Origin: Telopea speciosissima | Lineage: Eukaryota > Streptophyta > Magnoliopsida > Proteales > Proteaceae | DNA length: 64,000 nt | Direction of reading: 5' to 3' | Assembly (NCBI RefSeq): GCF_018873765.1 | Contig: NC_057925.1 | Location: 59,656,970-59,720,969, forward strand | Part shown: positions 1-12,300 of the stretch, one piece after another | How positions within the stretch are numbered: position 1 is the first letter of the stretch | Layout of the letters: each line of letters begins with the position of its first letter | Made by a program: the position numbers and the translations under genes | Notes under the pieces: model-generated | What the model was told of the DNA's origin: nothing | What the model saw: the letters and a program-made list of their open reading frames with translations, nothing else | Databases searched by the model: none

Positions 1-1330
1 TTGTCTTTTTTGTTCCAGACTAGTAGGGTTTTCTTTGACACTTGATATTGGGGGTGGGTACATGATCTGGCAAGACAATGGGTACTTGTGCAGAGCTCTA
101 TTTCATTTGTTTTGTGCACTACATAAGTAAATTGGATATTCTGTAGCATTATAAAGTAAAGTGGTATTCTGCTGTGACTCAACCGTTTATCTGGCCGTAC
201 TTTATTTTTCATCATTGCCCCTGTGAAAATCATATTTTGAAATCCTGTCTTGGAGAGGGCCATTTCGGCCGGACCGAAATTTCAGAGTTTCTGAAATTCC
301 AATGCCAAAACATTGTATTTTTTTCTGAGTTTTGGTTGGCCATTTCGGGGTTCAAAAAGTCGAAATGATTGAAATGAGCAGAATAGCAAAACAAAACGAC
401 CTAAATAACCAAAATTTTGACGAAATAGTGCATTTTTTAGATTGAAATGAGCGAGATTCTGAAACGAAATGACCAAAATTTCGGATTTCGGGTCGAAACA
501 TTGTGTACCAAAATATCCGAAATTTCACCAAGTTGTTGAACTATGGTGAAAATACATGAGGTATCTTTGCCTGTAAAAAACTTCTATCGCTTGTATGGGC
601 ATTTGTAGGTGTAGATTTCAACTTTTTCTTCAATGCATTGAAATGATATTAGCTAATTAACCTTTCTAAGGACATTAGATGTGCTTCTATCCTCAAATAG
701 CCCTAAATATCCATTTGTGATAATAAGAATATATCTAGCCTGAGTTTAATGGTTTGGTTGTTGTCTAGGCTCCAGCCTTGTCTTGGTCCATGATAAGTAA
801 TTGTATTCCTTTACCAAAAAAAAATTGTATTCGTTGCACATGGCTCTTAGGGTTGAGAGTATGTTGTGCTTACCTTGAGCACCTAGCTCTCTGCTCTTTA
901 TAACTTGTGTGAGTATATAGCATGTATATCAGAAACTGTAACTTGAAAAATATTTCATCTAACATGCTGTCTTCAAACTGTATGATGAGATTGGAATGCT
1001 CATTACTGATTGGAAAGATTTTCTTAATAATAGAATGTAGCAAATTTCTATTATGATCATTTGAAATATGTTAAAACCATTTAAGAACTAAGAACCAACA
1101 ACAACATAGCCTTGCCCCTACTAAATGGGGTCGACATTTATTAATTTAGGAACTAAGAACCCCTTCTCATAAATTAATGTTGTTTGTTTTAGCTTCCTCA
1201 CTCCATGGGATTATTGTCTTTGTCTCAATATGTTCATTGCAAGATATTCAATCTTCCTGGTTGAGATTACTCTTGTCATGTCTCGATGATCGAGAAACTT
1301 TTTTGTGCGAGTGTTAATTTTGTTCCATGG
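1..1330. other. Upstream intron sequence of the CLU gene with no recognisable exon
   Basis: AT-rich non-coding sequence ahead of the first exon I can place. At about 250-540 there is a diverged repeat rich in 'gaaattt' and 'ccgaaat' words, resembling old transposon debris. I see no exon here that would supply the N-terminal CLU residues. Confidence 0.5.
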
Positions 1331-1335
1331 GAATG

Positions 1336-3150
1336 TGTTAGGGACACAAAAGATGAGGGAGACAGTAGGGGAAGATAAAATAGGGTGGAGAAACAAGAAA
1401 TAAACATAAGGTATGTGGCTTTAATGAGGAAACCAGACCTCGTGGCTTACACAAGAAGCCATGCCTCGCTACTCAGCAGAGTAATTTTAGGAATCAAAGT
1501 GTCTTCATATCTTCCATTCCATTACTTATCTAATATAAATAGCAATTACAAGTAGTTAAAACTACTCCCGCTATGTGTTAACTACTAGATAATCGTACAA
1601 CTTTCTCCCTACGTATAAGTAACCACCTCATATGGGTAATCACTATTAAATAACTACTATTAATAAGGAACCTAATACATACTAAATAACTTCTCAAATA
1701 AGGAATTTGCACATATCATCTCCATCCTCCTTGAATTTGGTCTTGTCCTCAAGACCACTTGTTGGAAATTGAATTATCAGGGCATCTAGATCCTCCCATA
1801 TGGTATTCTCTTGGCTTAATTGATGAAGCCATGACCTTGTTTCTCAAAAGAGAAAATGTAGGGAATCCACTAGTGGGTGCCGTGCTTGAGCTCTGATACC
1901 AAATGTTAGGCACCGGGAAGATGAGGGAGAGACAATTGGGAAAGATAAAATAGGGTGGAGAAACAAGAAATAAAAATAAGGTACTTGGATATATCGAGGA
2001 AGCTGGACCTGGCTTTACATAGGAATCCATGCCTCGCTACTCAACAGAGTAATTTTAGGAATCCAAATCACTTCATATGTTCCATTCAAGGATAAAGATT
2101 TCAGTGCCAATCTAGGTTTCCACCAGCCAGAAACCAAAATTTGGTTGAAACTTGGTATTTTATGGCTAAAACTTGACATGTGATGGGCTGGTCGAAACTG
2201 GTCTAAATTTCAAAAATATTGTTGAAACTAGTCGAAACTTGGTATTTTTTAAACTCCCCCAAGGTTTCGTCTCGGTTAGCTGCTGAACCGAATTGTCTCG
2301 GGTTTCGCCCGAGATTTAGTTCCATGCTTCCATTCCATTACTTATCTAATATATATAGCAATTACAAGTAGTTAAAACTACTCCCACTATGTGTTAACTA
2401 CTAGATAACCGTACAACTCTCTCCCTACATATAAGTAACCACCTCATATGGGTAATCACTATTAAATAACTACTATTAATAAGGAACCTAATACATACTA
2501 AATTTTTTATGTTTTTGGTAAGAACCTAATACATACTAAATAACTGCTACAAATAAGGAATTTGTGCACGTATCATCTCCATCCTCCTTGAATTTGGTCT
2601 TGTCCTCAAGACCACTTGTTGGAAATTGAATCATCAAGGCATCTAGATCCTCCCATATGGTATTCTCTTGGCTTAATTGATGAAGCCATGACCTTGTTTG
2701 TCAAAAGAGAAAATGTAGGGAATCCACCGATGGGTGCTGTGCCTGAGCTCTGATACCAAATGTTAGGCACACGGAAGATGAGGGGAGAGACAATAGGGAA
2801 AAGATAAAATAGAGTGGAAAAACAAGAAATAAAAATGAGGTATTCAGCTTTATGGAGGAAGCCGGACCTCGTGGCTTTACATAGGAAGCTGTCCTTTGCT
2901 ACTCAACGGAGTAATTTTAGGAATCCAATTCTCTTCATATCTTCAATTCCATTACTTATTTAATATATATAGTAATTACACGTGGTTAAAACTACCCCCA
3001 CTACGTGTTTACTACTAGATAACCGTAAAACTCACTCCCTACAGATAAGTAACCACCTCATACGGTAATCACTATGAAATAACTACTATTAATAAGGAAC
3101 CTAATACATGTTAAATAACTGCTACAAATAAGGAATTTGTGAACGTATCA
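1336..3150 (-). mobile_element. Miniature LTR retrotransposon (TRIM-like) array: LTR-internal-LTR-internal-LTR
   Basis: Three related direct repeats, 1336-1718, 1904-2575 and 2761-3150, each start TGTTAGG and end ATCA on the plus strand, so on the minus strand each runs TGAT...CTAACA. They are separated by two non-coding internal segments of about 185 bp (1719-1903 and 2576-2760). Reading the minus strand, each internal segment begins TTTGGTATCAGAGC directly after the LTR, the usual plant primer-binding site complementary to initiator tRNA-Met. Each ends in the purine-rich AAGGAGGATGGAGA before the next LTR, a polypurine tract. GAATG flanks the whole array at 1331-1335 and 3151-3155, a 5-bp target duplication. 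No protein is encoded. The LTRs (about 385 bp) are longer than typical TRIM LTRs; the LTR-internal-LTR-internal-LTR form fits recombination between copies. Confidence 0.9.
2088..2327. mobile_element. 240-bp insertion inside the middle LTR
   Basis: The middle LTR is interrupted relative to its two siblings by 240 bp. The 8-mer TTCCATTC lies on both sides (2080-2087 and 2328-2335), consistent with an 8-bp target duplication of hAT type. The insert is non-coding, and clear terminal inverted repeats are not evident. Confidence 0.6.
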
Positions 3151-3300
3151 GAATGTTGAAGTTGCTTGATTTGTTTTTTTCTGATAAAAAACGAAGTGCC
3201 TATTGGTTGATATTTCATTCATGGAGCTATCGAGATTAACTTGATGTCATTTACTTTCCTGTCTGTTTTGGATGAACTTTTATGCTTCTTTCATTGGCAG

Positions 3301-6300
3301 ATCATAAACGTGATGCAGCCAGAGCGGAGGATGCTCTGAATCTAACTTTTGGCAGTGAGCTAATAGGCATGCAGAGAGACTGGAATGAGGAATTGCAGTC
3401 TTGTCGGGAATTTCCTCATTCAACTCCTCAGGAAAGGTGTATCTTGGTCATCCTTTATGTTACTCATTTTTCTGATTTTTAGGATCGAATTTCAATTGTT
3501 ATTTTTCATTTGAAAATTATAATTACTATAACAAGCCTCCATCAATTATTGGCAATTTGGTTGTTCTAATCATGGATAAGATCTTGTTGCAGAATTTTGC
3601 GTGATAGGGCGCTTTATAAGGTGACTTCAGACTTTGTAGATGCAGCAATTAGCGGTGCAATTGGAGTCATTAACAGATGCATACCACCAATTAATCCAAC
3701 TGATCCAGAGTGTTTTCACATGTGAGTTGTGGATGAAAAAGTTCCAAAGCAACCCCTTTTTTTTTAATTATTTTGTTTGTTGTAAAATGGTTAAAGCATG
3801 AGATAATTAAATTTGCTGTGTCTAACATCACCTAATTGAATTACATGGCACTTCGTTGACTTTCGGTTTATCAGTATTATTAGAGTGCTGGTAATTTTAT
3901 GTTATCTCCCTCCCTACCCTTCACCTCTCTTCCCCCAATATGTTTTAAATATGTGGATGTGGGATTTTGTTGCTCCTGAACCCAGATAAAAGAGGTTGGT
4001 TAGTTGGCTGAAAACCTCTCTTCAAACTTTTTAGGTGTTGAATCCTGTAAATTCTTTGTTTCTACCTTATTGTTGGGCATTTCTTGGAAGCCCCACAGCT
4101 GCATTATAAGCTGATTTTTGTGAAAACTGAAGAAGGTTTAGTGATGCAGTTCTGGGTTCTAGAAAGGAATCTAGAAGAAAGAACAACAACCAAGTCACCA
4201 TAGAAGTCGATAGATTCAGGTTACAGAAATAATTGACTGAAAGCAAGAAAAATTCAATATCTCATTATCCAACGATTAGATCTGGATTAACTCTGATTGA
4301 GCATTCGACGTAAAATTCTTGAAAAGCAGGTCAGGGCGTAGTATTCCAGGCTGCATATTTTCCAAGCTAAAGCAAGACTAAGAAAATAAGCCAGAAATCA
4401 ATGATCAGATCTCATATGCAGATCTAGAAGTACTTTGATTGATCATGGAAACTCATATTTGCGAGAAGAAATACAGTTTCACAGTTATATAGCTAGAACT
4501 AGAAATCGATATATAGAGATAAGAGAATTAGCATAAATCAGAGAAGAAAGTAGAGGGGCTAGAAGAAAATATCATAATTTGAGAATAAAAGAACAGATAT
4601 GAACAATCAAACCTGGTCACGGAGATGAACAGAACTAGAAGTAGGAGAAGGAAGAAAACAGATCTGGAATACCAATCCCATATGCACAGCTCAATGGCTC
4701 CTAAACTCTTCAAGAACACTCAAAATTCTTTACTCAAATCATGTCCAATTGATGGGGGCGTTTTGAAATTCATAAACTGTCTAATGAAATGACTCATATT
4801 TACTCTCACTATAACTTAATAGAATCAAAACATAACTTTATCTAACTAATAAGTAATGTAGTCCTAGATAGGTAGGAGGCCTACTAGGAGCCAAACAACA
4901 GGATCAAATAACAAAAGGGGTTGCTGGTTCGAATGGACAGCACTAGGATTTTGGTCAATTCCTAGGGTTAGGGTTGGATATTGGGAAAGGGGTTTATAGG
5001 GTATTAATGGGCAGGTCTAGGGGGTCAATATGGTATAAAAATAATAGGATTTGGGAAGGTTTTAAAATTCTGCAGTTCTGGATAGAATTGTGTTGCAGGT
5101 TTTGGGTTTTAATGGAGTGAAGGAATGGAGAGGATAAAGTGGGAGTTTGGGGCTGAAACTTGGATGGAGTGTCAACAATGATGTAAGGGATGTATGCTGA
5201 AAGTTTGGTTTGAAACTGATGGACAGATTTGGAGTTATGGAGGTTTCCTAGTAGAAGTAGGAGAGAGGGGTAAAACTGTAATTTCAGACAATCGGCTGGG
5301 TGGATGGTGCTGAAATTTAAGTCGAGTCTCTCATAGGGTTTGAGAAAGACTTGATCAAATTTTTAGCAGATTCTAATGGTTAGATTTGGCTGGGCAGAAT
5401 TCTCACGAAAATCACCTTGTATGTGACCTTCTAGAAGGAACAAGAATAGTTGCAGAATTTCTTACTTGTTACAGGTCTTCAATGGCAACAACTTTGAAGA
5501 TGAACAATGGGGTCTCCCGATCTTCACAATGCAAGGAGATAAGTAGCAACCCTCCCGATCTTCACAATGCAAGGAGTCGATTGGAGATCCACCAATCCCT
5601 TCAACCTTGATATTACTCACAAGGCAACCTTGATATTACTCACAAGGCACACTCACGATGGAGCAAAGGCAGCAACAAAGGCAGCAAGCATAAAGCTAAT
5701 TTTTATTAATCAAATTCGTCTACAATGCTGGCCTCCCTTACAAACTTATATAGAAGACTCAAAAAATAGACTTAGACACTAAAAAGGAATGGCCTAACCT
5801 TATCCCTAACCTATTAGGCAACTTAAACTGACTAGGAAACTCAAATAGACTCAAAATAGAGTCCTAATGACTTAAAACAACTTAAACTACTTAAAATAAA
5901 GAAGATTCCCCAGTAGCCAATAGGATATAAGAACCTCTTAGCCAATAGGATCACTTCACTTAAATTAGACCAATTGAACCAATTGGATGCAACCAATTTA
6001 AACCGGCTCAATTAAAAACACACAATAAATACTAAGTATTGGGCTAATCCCGTATGCAACCTATGTAACCCTATTTTAGGCCCAGAAAAGTGGCTTATTA
6101 CATTAGAAACCCATGGGATCAAAGGCCCAACATGTATGTAACCCAACGCTAGACTTATTTCTAATGAAACAAGCCCTATTTGGTGATGGATCTGCATCAA
6201 TAAGTTTCCCAATCTAGCGCAAACTCAAACTTAATTACTACTCTCATGTACTGAATTCACCCCCACTTGTAGGCTTATATAAGCCCTGTTACAAAATCAA

Positions 6301-9300
6301 CCCCATAAACAAATAGCCAAAGGCCTATAGAACCCATCCATGGCCTAAAATAAGGTTTCCCTAGCCATCGGTTAGCCAGACCATCAATTGGAAGTGATGC
6401 AGTGCATCATTAGGGTGAAGAGACTATTTCCAAAGAGTGAGAATGCCTAGTGGGTTGAATAGCAGGGATACTTGGAAAATAGGGATCTTGATGGGTTAGA
6501 TGTGCTAATTAGATGCTTCAAATGCTTCGTGCCAGATTCTTTTATATTTCATTGAAATTTCGAGTTAGATACTTAGATATTTGAAATGTCTTGTTCTTGC
6601 TTTGTGGCCTTTGTTTGGTTAATGTTGGGGCAGACAATAAAACTAGAAGATATGATGATAAGATATAGGGTACATGTCTAAAATTGGTAAATTGAGTGTG
6701 TGGATAATCTTTATGAATAGCAGTTGTGGATCACTTGATTTTTTATGTTTTTCCTGCTTGAAAACTATGTAATTGTTTTCATAGGCGGTTTGAAGGAGGC
6801 TTTAATGTTAGGCTGCTTTGTGTTCAAATGGTTTGTTGTTAAATGGAGTACACAATTTTTATGTTGAAAGAAAAAGTGGATTATCATTGTACATATGTAT
6901 GTTTGTAGGTGTAGTTATTATTAAAGGCCTTCCTTTTGTCTGTTAATCTCTAATATATATACGTATGATTTTCTTTTCATTAATGTATTCACTTCTCACA
7001 GAGTTATTTCCTCAAGGTTTATTATTAATTGATTGCCATGTCATGGCACAGACAGTCAACTGTACTGCCAGCATGGGCCCAGGCGGTCCAGGAATCATTT
7101 TGTTTTTAACAACAATACTTGTCACTGATAATTTCAGAGTTACCAGGAAAAGAGAGTTTTCACTTTAACCTCCTTTGGTTCTTTATAGTCGTAATGTATC
7201 TCATCTTCATGTTGCATGCCATATATTTGGTTTCTTGCTCAGCATGATCACATCATTGTTGTTGACGCTTTTTTTACTTACAAATCCTGAGGAACCCTTA
7301 GCACTTTGAATTAAGATGTCTAGTCTTGTGTTTATTGTAGGTATGTGCACAACAATATATTCTTCAGTTTTGCTGTAGACGCGGACGTTGGGCAATTGTC
7401 AAAAAATCATTCATCAAATGTTAAAGTTAGCATTGACAGCACGGGCTCTTCACTGGATTCTCCTGAAAAGGCTTCCAGTGATGTGTCCCTTGGTGTTGGT
7501 GGTATTTCTAATTCAGACAGATCAGATGGCTCAAATTCAGAGGTGCATGATGTCATAGATGTTTCTCCTGATGTATCTGCCGACACTCAGCTGGCTGACA
7601 GTGAGCAAGCAACCTATGCTTCTGCAAATAATGATCTGAGAGGCACCAAGGCATACCAAGAAGCTAATGTTCCTGGACTGTACAATCTTGCTATGGCCAT
7701 AATTGATTACAGGGGTCATAGAGTAGTAGCACAGGTTCAAATTTTCTTTTATTGCTATTGTTATTATTATTCTTATCCTTCTTATTAGTATTATTTTTTA
7801 AATTTTGAGTTCTTCAATGTGTTTCTTGACCCTTTCTTTTTTTGGTTTTGGCACGTTGCCAAGCCTTCTTTTGTCTACATAAAAAAAAGGGTGTACCCAG
7901 TGCACGAGGCTCCCACCACTGTGGGATCTGGAGAGGGTCATAATGTACGCAGCCTTACCCCCTGCTTTCGCAGAGCGGCTGTTTTCAGATTTGAACCCGT
8001 GTCATTTAGGTCACAATGGAGCAACCTTAACCGATGCACCAAGGCCTGCCCTCTCTTTTGTCTACATATTTTCCTTAAAAGAGAAAAAGGAAAATCCTCT
8101 GGAGAAGTTCCTAGCATCCTCATTGATGTTTTGATTCATATATGATTGGTTTGATGGTGGTTGTATGTATAATTTGGGCTGTGATTAGAAAGAGAGAGGC
8201 TCGAGTGGGGGAGGTTTACAGCCCTTTGGATTTTGAAGAGGTAGATAATGCAGATGAAGATAAAGTGGAAGGTGCCGCGGCATTGCAATATAATAAACTT
8301 AAGTTGTAATGGAGGCTTGGTATCTTCCAAATTTCCCCTCTTCTGTCTCCTCCTCTGGGAATCTCTGATGGGTTTGGGATTCCCCTCACAATGACAGATA
8401 CCAAAATCTACACTTGATATGAGCCCACAAAAAATCTTTTCTTCCAATTATATTCATAACCCTTGTTAACTTCATGCCCTAGCTTTTCTTTTCTTTTCTT
8501 TTTCCCCCTTGTACTTCTTGTCATATTTATATTCTATTCTTATGCATATTTGTTATATATATTTTGTGCAGAGTATTATACCTGGCATCCTGCAGGGAGA
8601 TAAGTCGGATTCCCTTCTATATGGTTCTGTTGACAATGGAAAGAAAATTTGCTGGAATGAAGCATTTCATTCCAAGGTGAGGACACATTTGGAATTTTTT
8701 TTTTTTAATCATCGTTTGTGTTTTTTTTTCCTTTTATTGTATTCCAAAACTCTCCTGCTCCTTTTGTGTTATAGGAAGTTCATTTATATATGTTGCTTTT
8801 TTTGGGGGGTGGGGGGCAGGGTTTAAAAGAAAGTAGTAACCATCCAAGGTTGTTGAAAGGTGAATAAAGTGACATTATTCATTTCTTTACAACATATCCT
8901 GCACTCTCATAAGTTTGGGATCAAATACATGCAGTCCATGAATGGTGTGTTAACTACTAGACAATCATCTTTACACACTGTTTGTGGTGCTAATTTCTTT
9001 TACTCAACTCGTTTGGATTCTCAGATGACATCAAGTTGCTGTTCAATTATTTATGTTTACCACGTGGTGTATGGTTAATATGTTAATGGTGGTCATCTAA
9101 TTAGCTGATGGGTAGGATTGCAATAAATAACCAGCAAGGATCTAGACTTTAGAGCCGCAGGTCAAGCAATGTCCCACATAGAGAAAACAGTACAAAATAT
9201 AAATTAACTACTTAATCCCATATATGACTTAAATCCCTAATAGGCTTATGGAATGAGTCCATTACAATTGTAAACCCAAAATATTTAATCCCGTGTCCCA

Positions 9301-12300
9301 TACAATCCATTGGGCACTCAAAGTAAGCCTAACTTAAACCAAACATGAACCATGGGTTCAGTTGGACCCAAAAAACTAAACCAAGCCCAAAACAATGGGC
9401 CCGTATTCTCTTCTTTATTAAAATTCTGCATCAGTTAATGATTGGGCTTTTAACCTGCACATGAAGTGTTCCTTTTTTTTAGTACTTTTATCCATTTCTT
9501 GTATATTTTCTTCCTCTCCATTCTTGCATGCATCCTTTTCCTATTGGGATAATACTAAAAGTTGCGTCAAGGGCGGGGGGAAATTGGTTAACCAAACTGG
9601 CGTGCTAGGTCACAGCTTGGCCCATCTTATCTAGTCAGCTGGAATACATCTTTGGTATTTTTGGCATCTGGGCAGAAGGTCCACAACTCCACATGTAGCC
9701 TACGTCACCTACTCACCTTCTACTCATGTTGAATGTTTCAGCATAAAAGCATTAAGCCCTGTGGCCAATTAAAGACCACTTTTTTGTTGAGCTATAAATT
9801 TCAATATTTTGATGGTTGAAATTACAAGTGCGAAAAGTCAAATACATGATGGATCTTATAGTTGAGATGGACCCGTACAAGATTCGAAATTAGGCACAAT
9901 ACTGCCAAGTTGGTTGAAATAATGTGAGCATAAACAAACATCTAGGAGTGGCTGAAGTTATGACTTGTCATAATACTGCCAAGTTTACCTCGTTTGTGTC
10001 ATTATATGGTCAGTTATATGAATGCATCCATATCGAGGTAAGGATGCATTATTTCTCATAAGCTGAATTTTGCAAGCTTATTACAGTCTCCTCCCCCCAC
10101 TCCTTTTTGATGGATATACTTCTGATTGAACTGGGGATTGTTATCTAAATTTAATGTTTCTTTAGTATGGAACTTGATGTGTTTGCAATAATCATAAAAC
10201 TTTTCTTCTTATACTATTCCTTATGTGTTTTCCTTGTTGTAATGTAATTTTATGCTTCCTTAGGTATCGTTTTTAACTTTTATACTTCCTTAGGTACTGT
10301 TTTCCTTGTTATAATGTTTAATTTTATACTTCTTTAGGTACTAGAAGCTGCTAAACGCCTTCATTTAAAGGAACATTCGGTTCTTGATGGATCTGGAAAT
10401 GTTGTCAAACTAGCTGCTCCTGTGGAGTGCAAGGGAATTGTTGGTAGTGATGACAGGTATCACCAATTTCACCTATTTTGTTTTTCATATGATATTTCAT
10501 GCAGTTCATTTATGATATGCTGCTGGTTAACATGAATATCGTAAGCTTGACAACTAACATGACCTTAAATAGAGTTGAATTGTGGAGCAAAATTCAGTTG
10601 GGACTTGGGAAAAAGCTTAGCTGAGTTTAGTGAATTGCTGGTTATGCTTGGAATCTTTTTTGGGTTGTGTTTTTATTATTTTATTTTGTCACAACTTACT
10701 TAATAGAGTGCATTTAAATATTAAAATTCAAAATGTTGGGATGTTTAAATGTCACTACCGTGACATTCTGGCTGTGTTTCCTATTCTGCTATGTGTTGTG
10801 GACTAATGATTTGGTCATTTTGACTGTGGATGGGTGGTGAATGGATATGCCAGTGTCAAATTTAGTGGTCTATCTCAGTCATATGGCTACCATGTATAGT
10901 TCTCTTGTTTTTCAATGGATCCTGTCATCCAAATATAATTAACTTCTCAAACAATTTTCACAGCATTATATTGATGCATGGCAGTCGTAAGGGCTGAATC
11001 TCGTCCTGTGATTAGATGATATGTGTACAGCATTTCTGCTTAATTTGAGTGCCAATAGACACATCCATGTGGCAGATAAACCAACATAGCTGGTAGGGTT
11101 TCCGGCTGTATTATAGCCTGACTTATGCCCTGTGAAAGAAATTTAAAAACAAGATACATTGAGTTAATTCCTGCATTTATGTGACGACAACCTGCCATTG
11201 ATGGATTTTCATTCATATTTGAAGTTCACCCTGCTGGTAGCCTGGTAGCTAAAAATTTCCTGCAGCTGCACGCTCTTATCAACCAATAAAGAACTATCGT
11301 AGGCACATAATATAGCTATGAGGATTTAATTAATTATCAATCATCAGAATTCCTAATATTTTGTAATTCCCATATATTCCGGCAAGATTGGAAAAGAAAA
11401 TACCCTCATAGTCGTGGCCTAGAGTACGTGTTACAAACTAACAATTATAGAGTTACATTTTAGAAGATGAACAGTTTCATGAAAGTAAAACCTCTTGAAG
11501 TACCCTCTTCTTCAGATATTTTCCCACCTAACCTATATATAATACCTAATGAAGGTTTTAAGCAGTGCTTCAATGTAAATTGTTAAAGACCGACTCTGTG
11601 CATGATCCGATGTTTCATGCTATTTAGTTGAACCATCATCAACGTCATTCTTACCTTGTAAGTTAAAATATGTTATTCTTGACTAGCTATTCTTACTCCT
11701 CTTCCCTTCCCCCCCAACTGATCGAAACATTTTTTTTTTGCAGGCATTACCTTTTGGACCTGATGAGAGTAACGCCTCGGGATGCAAATTACACTGGGCC
11801 TGGATCTCGATTTTGTGTGTTGAGACCCGAACTTGTTGCTGCCTTTTGCCAGGTGATTTGAGATTTATTCACATGTTAATAATATTCGAGACCAGATTCT
11901 TATGTTCCCTTTCTAATTTTAGCATGGCTTAATCTAAGCAAGGCTGAAGCTGCAGAGAAGTCGAAAGGTAGATCTACAACTGATGGTGAGTCCCCTGCAA
12001 CCACTGATTCTCCAGCTGTGAATGGTGGTGTTGAGGTGAGCAATAAGGCAGATGCAGCAGCTTCAGACTTTCAGGTTCAGATCCCTGCAGACAGTGATTC
12101 TCCTGCTATTAATGGTGGTTTGGAGGTAAGCACAGACGCAGATGCAGCAGCTTCAAACCCTCAGGTGAAGATTCTGTTTATGATATGATTATGATATCCG
12201 TTATCAGAGAAAGTAAACTACTGATATCTTGCCACTGGCATCATAATTTTTCTTATTTGTGGTAATAAAATAAAAAGATAAATGTTGAACTGTTACTGTT

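Noticed and set aside
3282-3300. Possible alternative start giving [11 protein letters not shown] for the first visible CLU exon
   Set aside because: Those bases are the pyrimidine-rich intron end and CAG acceptor; the conserved protein continues upstream of DHKRD, so this is not a start codon.
11931-11942. Alternative acceptor sites for the seventh CLU exon (after 'ttctaattttag' or 'aatctaag')
   Set aside because: Both give an in-frame stop within a few codons; the acceptor at 11942 keeps the frame open, although it is the least certain splice site in the model.
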